A stretch of 6,061 nt of DNA from Proteobacteria bacterium UBA1847 (GTDB lineage Bacteria; Pseudomonadota; Gammaproteobacteria; Steroidobacterales; Woeseiaceae): contig DDIP01000386.1 of assembly GCA_002338605.1 (NCBI GenBank), positions 1 to 6,061 of the forward strand, written 5' to 3'. The position numbers and the translations under genes are program-made. Position 1 is the stretch's first letter. The number at the start of each line of letters is the position of its first letter. Positions 1-6,061 of the stretch are shown here, piece after piece. The notes under the pieces were generated by a model, which was not told the origin of the DNA, made no database searches, and saw only the letters and a program-made list of their open reading frames with translations.

Positions 1-603
1 CCTCACCCATGCGTCCATCAAGCCATTACCGGGGCCCGTATCAAATCCCGATATCGCGGTGTCATCGGCCGGCAGAATGGTGATATTCGCGATTCCGCCA
101 ATGTTTACAACCGCACGGTCGACTTCCGGCGAACGAAACATCCACTCATGAAACGGCGGGACCAGCGGTGCTCCCTGGCCACCCGCTGCAATGTCGGCCT
201 GGCGAAAATTCGCGACTGTTGTGATGTTGGTGCCGCCGGCTATTATTTGCGGATCGCCGACCTGCATGGAAAAGGGGTTCTCGGCATCCGGTTGGTGACG
301 CAGCGTTTGGCCGTGGCTGCCGATGGCGCGAATGTTGTTCCTGTCAACGCCACTGTCCAGGATGACTTTCTGTGCTGCATCTCGAAAGCAGTTGCCGACC
401 CGGCTGTTCAGTTCGCCCGACGAATCGAGTTCTTCTGACAGGGGTTTTCGAATTGCCTCCAGCAACGCCCGCTGCAGGTCTGCAGGGTAGGGCCGCGAAT
501 GCGTTGCGAGGATTTCAATTCTAGTGCTCGAAAACCGGGCCAGCACAGCGTCTATGCCGTCCATGCTGGTGCCGGACATCAGGCCAACATAGAGATCCTT
601 CAT
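1..603 (-). CDS. anmK: Anhydro-N-acetylmuramic acid kinase AnmK, 3' end cut by window edge
   Basis: This cytosolic enzyme hydrates and phosphorylates 1,6-anhydro-MurNAc to MurNAc-6-phosphate, feeding recovered wall sugar back into metabolism. I translated the reverse complement from ATG at 603 and get 201 uninterrupted residues to the window edge; the family is usually about 370, so roughly half is missing off the left side. Family signatures in order: GLMSGTSMDGIDAVL near the N-terminus (ATP-binding glycine/serine loop), GSHGQTLRH around residue 95, ADIAAGGQGAPLVPPFH around 137 (including the catalytic-region Asp), VNIGGIANIT around 167, and GFDTGPGNGLMDAW at the visible end. The start gives the same N-terminal register as E. 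coli AnmK. It lies only 5 nt after the mepM-like stop, with no strong Shine-Dalgarno, which suggests translation coupled to that gene in one leftward operon. Family assignment is secure; only the C-terminal half is unseen. Confidence 0.97.
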   Translation of the reverse strand, partial: MKDLYVGLMSGTSMDGIDAVLARFSSTRIEILATHSRPYPADLQRALLEAIRKPLSEELDSSGELNSRVGNCFRDAAQKVILDSGVDRNNIRAIGSHGQTLRHQPDAENPFSMQVGDPQIIAGGTNITTVANFRQADIAAGGQGAPLVPPFHEWMFRSPEVDRAVVNIGGIANITILPADDTAISGFDTGPGNGLMDAWVR

Positions 604-608
604 TACAG

Positions 609-2012
609 CTACTGGCTGTTGAACGCGACCGATGGTGTCTGCGTGTTCTTGAACTGCTCAAGCTCCCGGAGGATCGGTTCGGCAACGGCCATAAACTTTT
701 CGCGGTACTGGGCGTCGATGGGCTCCGCATCGGGTAAGTCGACCGTTCTGGGATTTCGATGCACGCCGTTCAGCCGGTATTCGTAGTGCAGGTGGTTTGC
801 TGTCGCGAGTCCGGTCATGCCAACGTAACCAATCGTTTGTCCCTGTCGGACCCGTGTACCGATGCCCACTTTGGCAACGTAGTTCGACATATGCGCATAC
901 AAGGTCGTGATGTTGCCGCCGTGTTGCACGATGACTGTCTTTCCGTAGCCGCTCTTGGTGCCGCGAAAAATGACCTTGCCGTCGCCCGATGCCTTGATCG
1001 GTGTGCCTTTGGGTGCGGCGTAATCGACTCCTCGGTGCGCGCGAATCTGGTTGAGAATAGGGTGCTTGCGATTTGGGTTGAAGTTCGAACTGATCCGGGT
1101 GAAATCAACCGGCGCACGAATAAAAGCCTTGCGAACGCTGTCACCCGTCGGCGTGAAGTATTCACTGCGCTGGTCGTCGTCGATGAATCGAATGGCCTGG
1201 ATGGTTCTGCCGTCATTATTGAATTCAGCGGCAATGATTTCTCCATCGCTGACGTACTTGCCGTCCTGCCAGATTTCCTCGTATTGGACGTAGTAGCTGT
1301 CACCCTGGCGAATATCGAGCACAAAATCCACGTCCCAGGCAAAGATGCCGGCGATATTCATGATCACCTTGTCTGTCAGTCCGGCTTTGGCACCGCTTTC
1401 GAAAAGTGATGTTTCGATTTTTCCGTGCGCCATTCGTTTTCGGATTTCAATCGGTCGATCGATGATTTCCGCGGCGAATCCGGAGTCCTTCTTCTCAATC
1501 TGCAATGCGCTGGTCAGATCAAGCTGCGAATAAAGGCCAAGCACCTGGTCGCCGTCGTGGGTCACCTCGAACACATCACCAGGCTTGATCCTGCGAAACA
1601 ATGTCTTGGCCTGGTCGAGTTCGACCATCGACATCAGGTTGCCAACGCTGAGCTTGTTCTTTCGAAACAGCTTTTCCATCGTGTCACCGGATGAAACGGT
1701 TAGCACCAGCTTGTCGAATTCGGGAACCGGTTCAGGCAACAGGGCGGCAACTTCTTCCATCAATGCCGCCTCGTTGACTGGCGGTACGACAATCGGCTCG
1801 TCGAACGAGCTTGTCATGACGGGTACGGTTGGTTGTGGTGTCGACTCTGGGCTGCTATCCAGTGTATTGATCAGGGCGACTGCGGCGAGGGGGACACCCA
1901 GCCCCACTGCAAACCACTGAAGCGCCTTGGATTTTTTAGGTCTGCCGGACTGAGTCGGCTTGTAATCGTGGAGTAGTGGACTGACAGGCCGATTCAAGTC
2001 AATGTCTCTCAA
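609..2012 (-). CDS. mepM: MepM-type murein DD-endopeptidase (OapA/LysM-like domain plus M23 metallopeptidase)
   Basis: This is a membrane-anchored periplasmic zinc peptidase, expected to cut D-Ala-mDAP cross-links so that new peptidoglycan strands can be inserted. The 467-residue product has a basic cytosolic N-terminus, one membrane segment at about 31-50, a Pro-rich linker (52-80), a LysM/OapA-like segment from about 103 (VSSGDTMEKLF) to 150, a Csd3-like middle domain at about 180-300, and the M23 domain at about 325-422. The active-site set is complete: zinc ligands H326, D330 (HRGVD) and H409 (HLHYE), and catalytic H374 (LYAHM) and H407. Domain order and length match E. coli MepM (about 440 residues), including the RISSNFNP stretch and the charged C-terminal tail. 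The start is TTG at 2012; no ATG lies before the membrane segment, and the frame closes upstream at 2031-2033. TTG at 1997, preceded by GAGAG 8 nt upstream, is an alternative. It is divergent from tyrS and followed after 5 nt by anmK. Confidence 0.93.
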   Translation of the reverse strand: MRDIDLNRPVSPLLHDYKPTQSGRPKKSKALQWFAVGLGVPLAAVALINTLDSSPESTPQPTVPVMTSSFDEPIVVPPVNEAALMEEVAALLPEPVPEFDKLVLTVSSGDTMEKLFRKNKLSVGNLMSMVELDQAKTLFRRIKPGDVFEVTHDGDQVLGLYSQLDLTSALQIEKKDSGFAAEIIDRPIEIRKRMAHGKIETSLFESGAKAGLTDKVIMNIAGIFAWDVDFVLDIRQGDSYYVQYEEIWQDGKYVSDGEIIAAEFNNDGRTIQAIRFIDDDQRSEYFTPTGDSVRKAFIRAPVDFTRISSNFNPNRKHPILNQIRAHRGVDYAAPKGTPIKASGDGKVIFRGTKSGYGKTVIVQHGGNITTLYAHMSNYVAKVGIGTRVRQGQTIGYVGMTGLATANHLHYEYRLNGVHRNPRTVDLPDAEPIDAQYREKFMAVAEPILRELEQFKNTQTPSVAFNSQ

Positions 2013-2027
2013 GAGCGGAATGTCGCT

Positions 2028-2056
2028 ACTCTACCGCGACCCTTTTTTGAGGTCAA
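2028..2056 (-). promoter_or_regulatory. Candidate sigma-70 promoter for mepM-anmK
   Basis: On the minus strand TTGACC (2051-2056) is followed after 17 nt by TAGAGT (2028-2033), a reasonable -35/-10 pair. Transcription would begin near 2021, leaving only about 9 nt before the TTG at 2012. That would be a nearly leaderless message, or would favour the later TTG at 1997, which has a purine-rich GAGAG upstream. This is inferred from consensus match only. Confidence 0.4.
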
Positions 2057-2073
2057 AGAAAAACTGTTATAAC
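2046..2073 (+). promoter_or_regulatory. Candidate promoter for tyrS, extended -10 type
   Basis: On the plus strand TGTTATAAC (2065-2073) matches an extended -10 (TGn followed by TATAAC). Upstream, TTTGAG (2046-2051) sits 16 nt away as a modest -35. The start would be near 2080, giving a leader of about 70 nt to tyrS. The -35 overlaps the -35 of the leftward promoter candidate, so both genes may be driven from the same short region. A second possible -10, TACAGT at 2101, lacks a good -35. Confidence 0.45.
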
Positions 2074-2149
2074 TCATGGTGTTAACGGGCGGGACAATGC
2101 TACAGTTTCGCACTCTTTTGGACCGACCCACGAATTGAGCAAAGCACGA

Positions 2150-3349
2150 ATGACTGGCATCAAGGAACAAATCGCCGAGCTGACCCGAGGCACCGAAGAG
2201 GTACTGCCCGAGGGTGGCCTGGTGGCCAAACTGAAACAGGCGCGCCCCCTGGTTGTCAAAGCGGGGTTCGATCCGACCGCGCCCGACTTGCACATTGGCC
2301 ACACCGTCTTGATCAACAAGATGCGCCAGTTCCAGCAGTTTGGTCACGACGTTCGATTCCTGATCGGCGATTTTACCGGAATGATTGGCGATCCCACCGG
2401 CAAGAACGCGACACGTCCGCCGCTGTCGATCGAAGAGATCAATGCCAACGCCCAAACTTACGAGGGGCAAATCTTCAAGATCCTCGACCCTGAGAAGACG
2501 ACCATCCAGTTCAATTCCACCTGGATGAGCAAAATGGACGCCGCCGGCCTGATCAGGCTTGCAGCGCGCCACACAGTGGCGCGCATGCTGGAACGAGACG
2601 ATTTCAGCAAGCGTTACAAAGGGGGGCAGGCTATTTCGATTCACGAGTTCCTGTACCCACTGGTGCAGGGCTACGATTCGGTTGAAATGCAGGCGGACAT
2701 TGAGCTCGGTGGAACGGATCAGAAATTCAACCTGCTGGTCGGCCGGCAGCTGCAGCAGGAATTCGGCCAGGAACCCCAGGTCGTCATGACAACGCCGTTG
2801 CTCGAAGGCCTTGACGGTGTGCAGAAAATGTCGAAGTCGCTCGGCAACTACATCGGCATTACCGATCCACCCGGCGAGATGTTCGGCAAAATCATGTCCA
2901 TATCCGATGACCTGATGTGGCGTTACTTCGAAGTCTTAAGCTTTCGTTTGCTGGCGGATATCAAGTCCTTGCGCAAGGCCGTCGACGAGGGCAAGAACCC
3001 GCGCGACGCAAAATTTGAACTTGGCCGCGAAATCGTTGCCAGATTCTATGACGAGACGGCGGCCGAGGAGGCAATGGGGGAGTTCGTGGCGCGGTTTCAG
3101 CAAGGGGCCATGCCGGACGAAATTCCTGATGTCGATATTGCCTGTACCGACGGAAAGATCGGCATCGCACATCTGTTGAAAGGTGCCGGCCTGGTCAGTA
3201 GTACGTCCGAGGCGTTTCGGATGATCAAGCAAGGAGCGGTGAAGATCGATGGCGAACGAATCGAAGATCGTTCACTGGAACTCAGTGTCGGCAGTACCAA
3301 CATTTACCAGGTTGGCAAACGGAAGTTTGCGCGGGTCAGCCTCAACTGA
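2150..3349 (+). CDS. tyrS: Tyrosyl-tRNA synthetase, KMSKS (TyrZ-like) type
   Basis: This cytosolic class I aminoacyl-tRNA synthetase charges tRNA-Tyr with tyrosine using ATP. Counting from ATG at 2150 it has 399 residues, the usual length for this subfamily. The nucleotide-binding HIGH motif is at 48-51 (DLHIGHTVL) and KMSKS at 226-230. Between them lie the conserved [38 protein letters not shown] and [12 protein letters not shown] blocks of the tyrosine site and dimer core. A C-terminal S4 RNA-binding domain occupies about 337-395. KMSKS, rather than the KFGKT of E. coli TyrS, places it with P. aeruginosa TyrZ-like enzymes. A TTG 15 nt upstream (2135) would add MSKAR, but the ATG start aligns with the TyrZ N-terminus; neither has a strong ribosome site. 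No terminator is visible before the next gene 61 nt downstream, so readthrough is likely. Confidence 0.97.
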   Translation: MTGIKEQIAELTRGTEEVLPEGGLVAKLKQARPLVVKAGFDPTAPDLHIGHTVLINKMRQFQQFGHDVRFLIGDFTGMIGDPTGKNATRPPLSIEEINANAQTYEGQIFKILDPEKTTIQFNSTWMSKMDAAGLIRLAARHTVARMLERDDFSKRYKGGQAISIHEFLYPLVQGYDSVEMQADIELGGTDQKFNLLVGRQLQQEFGQEPQVVMTTPLLEGLDGVQKMSKSLGNYIGITDPPGEMFGKIMSISDDLMWRYFEVLSFRLLADIKSLRKAVDEGKNPRDAKFELGREIVARFYDETAAEEAMGEFVARFQQGAMPDEIPDVDIACTDGKIGIAHLLKGAGLVSSTSEAFRMIKQGAVKIDGERIEDRSLELSVGSTNIYQVGKRKFARVSLN

Positions 3350-3398
3350 GGGACAAGCCTCGGAAACACTGCATGGCCTGGCTGGAAAGCGACCTGGC

Positions 3399-3404
3399 AG
3401 GAGG
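3399..3404 (+). promoter_or_regulatory. Strong ribosome-binding site fixing a TTG start
   Basis: A full AGGAGG lies 6 nt before TTG at 3411. It decides the start of the next gene: the longer open frame beginning at 3249 would overlap tyrS by about 100 nt and place a signal peptide in the middle of the protein, whereas starting at 3411 puts the signal peptide exactly at the N-terminus. Confidence 0.85.
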
Positions 3405-3410
3405 TGCATT

Positions 3411-4568
3411 TTGAAAGGCACAACATTAATTGCGGCGATGCTGACGGCGCTGCTGTCTCTGCCGTTAAACGCGGCCGAAAACGACGCCAAAGCGCGTGAG
3501 CAGTTCATGGGGATCATTGGCGCATTCAATACGCAGTCTTTCCAAAAGCTTGTGCCCGCGCTCGACCAGACAGATCTGGTCAATCGGGTTGTTGCCGTGC
3601 GACCCGTGAACAGCCAGGTACGTGAGACTTTTAACAGGCAGTTTGCGTCGATCGCCGAGGTCGGATTTCGCTATAGCGTTCATAATGAAAAATCAGACAA
3701 CAGCGGCGAACTTATCGCATTTGAATTTGAAAACGGGCTGGGTCGGGGTGTAATACGCGTCAAGCTGCCCCGACATGAGTATGCCTACCTTGTTTTCGAT
3801 CTTCGCCATGACCGGCGCGGCAGGCTGAAAATCGTCGACTGGTTTGATTCCCGCATCGGCCAGACGTTGACGATGTCGATAAGCGAGCTGCTTATCGCAC
3901 TGCAGCCGAACAAAGCGGACACGCGTGCATTGCTTGCATTGCCAAACCCGACAGATCTGCAGCTGTTCCAAGTCACCGAAATGCTCAAGGCAGCGAGAGA
4001 CAGCCAGGCCCAGCGATTTTTCGAAATCTATGACGGTTTTGACGAAGATATCAAAGCAGAACCCGTAGTCGCGAAGCTGGCCATGCGATTCGCGGCTACA
4101 GGCAAGGACCCTGACCGCTTCGTCAAGACGTTGGATACCTTTGTTGACGTTTTCGGGGGCGACGACAATTATGCGTTCGTGGCATCGAACTATTTCATGC
4201 AGATTCAGGCCTATGACCGTGCGTTCGCGTCGCTTGAGCAATTCCACCGAAACTTTGATGTTCAGGAGGGCGGAATTCCGGCGCGTCTTTCGGCACTCGC
4301 GCTGGCGCTCGGCCAGTTTGAACATGCGGAACGGTATGCGGTCGAAGCAACGACCGATGAACCGTCGCTGGAACTGGCCTGGTGGTCATTGCTCCGGGCC
4401 CGGTCGGGTGCCGCTGATTTTGATGGCTCTATTGAGGCGCTGGCTTATCTAGAGGACAAGTTCGGTCATCATCTCGATGCGGCCAAGCTAAAGCGCGACC
4501 CATTCCGGGCCTTTAACGGCCTCGCAGCGAGCGAGGCTTTTGCTGACTGGCGCGCCGGCCGGCAATGA
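3411..4568 (+). CDS. Secreted protein of unknown function, TPR-like C-terminal half
   Basis: I do not recognise a named family. From the TTG start the product has 385 residues. Residues 1-22 form a classical signal peptide (Lys at position 2, hydrophobic core TLIAAMLTALLSLPL, cleavage near LNAA-END), so it is predicted to be periplasmic. Residues about 27-155 look like a mixed alpha/beta domain with alternating strands, ending in YLVFDLRHDRRGRLKIVDWF; an NTF2-like fold is possible but unproven. Residues about 180-385 are mostly helical, with TPR-like pairs, for example LALALGQFEHAERYAVEA at about 295-313 followed by ELAWWSLLRARSG. There is no catalytic motif or metal site that I can see, so a binding or scaffold role is the plainest guess. 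It follows tyrS by 61 nt on the same strand and its TGA abuts the ATG of the next frame, suggesting one transcript. Codon use looks like its neighbours. Confidence 0.85.
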   Translation: MKGTTLIAAMLTALLSLPLNAAENDAKAREQFMGIIGAFNTQSFQKLVPALDQTDLVNRVVAVRPVNSQVRETFNRQFASIAEVGFRYSVHNEKSDNSGELIAFEFENGLGRGVIRVKLPRHEYAYLVFDLRHDRRGRLKIVDWFDSRIGQTLTMSISELLIALQPNKADTRALLALPNPTDLQLFQVTEMLKAARDSQAQRFFEIYDGFDEDIKAEPVVAKLAMRFAATGKDPDRFVKTLDTFVDVFGGDDNYAFVASNYFMQIQAYDRAFASLEQFHRNFDVQEGGIPARLSALALALGQFEHAERYAVEATTDEPSLELAWWSLLRARSGAADFDGSIEALAYLEDKFGHHLDAAKLKRDPFRAFNGLAASEAFADWRAGRQ

Positions 4569-4847
4569 ATGACGGAGCACCGCTTTCGAATCCTTGACTA
4601 CTCCAGCCGCTACGGCGACGCCTTCAGACGCCTGAACTACGAATGGCTTGAGCGGTACTGTCGCGCTGAACCCGTTGATCGCATTATCCTTTCTGATCCT
4701 GAAACCCGCCTCATTCTGGAGTCTCATAAAAGCCTGGCATCGGCGCTGGCGTTGTACGAATCAGCGGGTTTTCGGCATGAACCTCGCCCGAGCCCCTCAG
4801 AATACGAGCGATCCGATATTTACGGGTGTATTGCGGCTAGTTGGTGA
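4569..4847 (+). pseudogene. GNAT N-acetyltransferase remnant with internal in-frame deletion
   Basis: The 92-residue frame joins two ends of a GNAT acetyltransferase. Residues 1-46 match the N-terminal part of a common small GNAT family (FRRLNYEWLERY, then EPVDRIILSDPE). Residues about 48-92 match the C-terminal part (LILESHKSLASALALYESAGF, then SEYERSDIY). The usual middle, about 65-70 residues including the first core strands and the Q/RxxGxG/A pyrophosphate loop that grips acetyl-CoA, is absent; intact members are about 155-165 residues. The splice lies near 4698-4725 and keeps frame with no stop. Without motif A it should not be catalytic, so I call it a pseudogene, although a short protein could still be made. 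The ATG begins directly after the preceding TGA with no Shine-Dalgarno of its own, implying coupled translation. The parent substrate cannot be inferred. Confidence 0.75.
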
Positions 4848-4851
4848 ATCG

Positions 4852-4892
4852 GCAGGAAAGTGCTGCTTTCTTGCAGGAAAGCCGTCGCTTTC
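4852..4892 (+). other. Two tandem short hairpins after the GNAT frame
   Basis: The first hairpin pairs 4852-4860 with 4866-4874 (GCAGGAAAG with CTTTCTTGC, one G-T wobble, 5-nt loop). The second pairs GAAAGC (4877-4882) with GCTTTC (4887-4892) around a CGTC loop. Neither is followed by a T tract, so they are not typical intrinsic terminators. They may protect the 3' end of the upstream transcript or slow polymerase before the rRNA promoter. Pairing is seen in the sequence; the role is inferred. Confidence 0.45.
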
Positions 4893-4914
4893 GCGCTTCC
4901 CAGGGTTGGGCTTC

Positions 4915-4936
4915 AGGCCTCGCCGGCCGGGCTTTT
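4915..4936 (+). terminator. Weak candidate terminator before the rrn promoter
   Basis: A GC-rich segment with a possible GGCC (4916-4919)/GGCC (4925-4928) stem, or an alternative GCCT/GGGC stem (4917-4920/4929-4932), runs into TTTT at 4933-4936. The position, after the last frame and about 30 nt before the rRNA promoter, suits a terminator, but the stem is short and contains alternatives. Confidence 0.25.
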
Positions 4937-4942
4937 CAGTCA

Positions 4943-4964
4943 ATTCGAAAAAAACCCCAAAAAG
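4943..4964 (+). promoter_or_regulatory. UP element of the rRNA promoter
   Basis: An A-rich block with runs of seven and five A residues lies just upstream of the rRNA -35, at about -59 to -38 from the predicted start. This is where the alpha-subunit C-terminal domain of RNA polymerase contacts rRNA P1 promoters. Confidence 0.65.
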
Positions 4965-4967
4965 GTG

Positions 4968-4995
4968 TTGACGGCAACTGATTGCGCCGTATAAT
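4968..4995 (+). promoter_or_regulatory. rRNA operon P1 promoter
   Basis: TTGACG (4968-4973) and a perfect TATAAT (4990-4995) are separated by 16 nt, the short spacer typical of rRNA P1 promoters. The bases after the -10 (GCGCGGC) form a GC-rich discriminator, which in Proteobacteria makes the open complex unstable and sensitive to ppGpp/DksA and initiating NTP level. Transcription should begin near 5002, about 319 nt before 16S. With the A-rich UP element upstream, this is the best promoter in the window. Confidence 0.9.
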
Positions 4996-5073
4996 GCGCG
5001 GCTCGCTGAGGGACACGGTGGACTTCAGCGGACTCCCAAGAAAGAAATGCAGGCGCATAGGGCTAGATATTTG

Positions 5074-5101
5074 GACCCATCCGCCTGTACAATTGTGGGT
5101 C
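5074..5101 (+). other. Small leader hairpin, possible boxB-like element
   Basis: GACCCA (5074-5079) pairs with TGGGTC (5096-5101), plus an inner T-G wobble, around a 14-nt loop. It ends 3 nt before the long inverted repeat. Because boxB hairpins precede boxA in rrn leaders, this may be the original boxB, now pushed about 70 nt from boxA. The pairing is visible; the identity is a guess. Confidence 0.35.
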
Positions 5102-5104
5102 GGC

Positions 5105-5167
5105 TCTATTACGGTGGCAGTCACCTTAACTAATCAAAGCAGTTAAGGTGACTGCCACCGTAATAGA
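5105..5167. repeat. Perfect 27-bp inverted repeat, REP-pair-like, in the rrn leader
   Basis: Positions 5105-5131 and 5141-5167 are exact reverse complements around a 9-nt loop (AATCAAAGC); pairing breaks on both sides. Each arm is also nearly self-complementary: TTACGGTGGC and GTCACCTTAA pair around a central A with one C-T mismatch and one G-T wobble. A pair of imperfect palindromes in head-to-head orientation is the layout of BIME/REP elements, which are moved by RAYT (IS200-like tyrosine) transposases. The GGTGAC...CACCGTAAT core resembles repeats I recall near RAYT genes in other gammaproteobacteria. There is no transposase here. As RNA it would be a very stable helix and probably an RNase III substrate. 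Confidence 0.9.
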
Positions 5168-5172
5168 CCAAC

Positions 5173-5183
5173 GTTCTTTAACA
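5173..5183 (+). promoter_or_regulatory. rrn boxA antitermination site
   Basis: GTTCTTTAACA matches the E. coli leader boxA (GCTCTTTAACA) at all but one base, and the following AATCAGATAATTTGTGTGGG also resembles the E. coli leader. In RNA form boxA recruits NusB-NusE (S10) and SuhB to build the rRNA antitermination complex. It begins 5 nt after the long inverted repeat and 148 nt before 16S. Confidence 0.85.
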
Positions 5184-5209
5184 ACTCAATCAGATAATTT
5201 GTGTGGGTG

Positions 5210-5245
5210 CTTGCGTCGGAATTTGCGAAGGCAAAAAGACGTAAG
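5210..5245 (+). other. Nested stem-loop in the 16S leader
   Basis: CTTGCGTC (5210-5217) pairs with GACGTAAG (5238-5245) with one G-T wobble, enclosing a smaller perfect hairpin TTTGC/GCAAA (5222-5226/5231-5235) with a GAAG tetraloop. It follows the GT-rich boxC-like stretch. It is probably a leader structural element involved in pre-16S folding or processing. Confidence 0.5.
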
Positions 5246-5320
5246 AACCTAGAAAACAGTCAGTTTTTGGTAATTGATGAGTTCTGGTGATTACGCACTT
5301 TAGTAAAAGCTCCAAGCTTT

Positions 5321-6061
<741 letters not shown>

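Larger units (their letters stand above)
5002..5320 (+). other. rRNA operon leader (5' external transcribed spacer)
   Basis: This is the gene-free transcribed stretch between the predicted P1 start and the mature 16S 5' end. In order it holds a small GACCCA/TGGGTC hairpin (5074-5101), the long inverted repeat (5105-5167), boxA (5173-5183), a GT-rich TGTGTGGG (5200-5207) resembling boxC, and a nested stem-loop (5210-5245). The stretch from boxA through TGTGTGGG resembles the E. coli leader. No convincing second promoter (P2) is visible. The leader strand of the RNase III processing stem should lie here, but its partner is beyond the window. Confidence 0.8.

Noticed and set aside
759..1409. 216-residue plus-strand open frame opposite mepM
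   Set aside because: It is the antisense shadow of the conserved Csd3-like and M23 domains; the composition is unlike a real protein.
2009..2644. 211-residue minus-strand open frame across the intergenic region and tyrS
   Set aside because: It is antisense to clearly conserved tyrS, has no recognisable domain, and would run through both promoter candidates.
3249..3410. N-terminal extension of the secreted protein back to ATG 3249
   Set aside because: It overlaps tyrS by about 100 nt, lacks a ribosome site, and would bury the signal peptide; AGGAGG before TTG 3411 settles the start.
3693..4325. 210-residue minus-strand open frame opposite the secreted TPR-like gene
   Set aside because: The plus-strand frame has a signal peptide and strong ribosome site; the minus frame has no start signal or motif.
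4648..4971. 107-residue frame overlapping the GNAT remnant and reaching the rrn promoter
   Set aside because: It is out of frame with the recognisable GNAT blocks and ends inside the P1 promoter; no homology signal seen.
3346..5015. 10-bp direct repeat CTGAGGGACA at 3346-3355 and 5006-5015 flanking the two extra genes
   Set aside because: It looked like an insertion footprint, but more than ten 10-bp repeats are expected by chance in a 6-kb window, and the copies do not lie at clean element ends.
5071..5093. Possible rrn P2 promoter TTGGAC...TACAAT
   Set aside because: The spacer is only 11 nt, too short for sigma-70, and no alternative -35 fits.
5105..5167. Inverted repeat as an intrinsic terminator
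   Set aside because: There is no T tract after the right arm on the plus strand, and it sits inside an rRNA leader just before boxA, where termination would block the operon.

Overview
The window reads as an ordinary chromosomal segment of a gammaproteobacterium. The 16S rRNA 5' half at the right end is full-length relative to E. coli numbering. The proteins (AnmK, MepM-type endopeptidase, KMSKS-type TyrRS) resemble Pseudomonas and E. coli homologues. From memory, Pseudomonas aeruginosa has the same order: anmK, M23 peptidase, divergent tyrZ, then an rrn operon. This looks like an old conserved neighbourhood. I cannot place the organism below class level from the sequence alone.

Layout. Positions 1-2012 hold a leftward pair: mepM-like (609-2012), then anmK (start at 603, running off the left edge). 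The first gene cuts peptidoglycan cross-links; the second recycles anhydro-MurNAc released during wall turnover. A short divergent promoter region (about 2013-2149) separates them from rightward tyrS (2150-3349). After tyrS come two genes on the same strand: a secreted protein of unknown function with a TPR-like C-terminal half (3411-4568, TTG start behind a perfect AGGAGG), and immediately after its stop a GNAT acetyltransferase reading frame (4569-4847) that has apparently lost its acetyl-CoA-binding core by an in-frame deletion.

Positions 4848-5320 contain no gene. They hold short hairpins, a strong rRNA P1 promoter with an A-rich UP element and GC-rich discriminator, and an rRNA leader with boxA. 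The 16S gene starts at 5321 and is cut by the window end at its nucleotide 741.

The most unusual feature is a perfect 27-bp inverted repeat with a 9-nt loop (5105-5167) in the rRNA leader, 5 nt before boxA, where boxB-type hairpins normally lie. Each arm is itself nearly palindromic, so it looks like a head-to-head pair of REP-like elements inserted into the rrn leader. I found no CRISPR array, tRNA, complete insertion sequence or clearly new multi-gene system.
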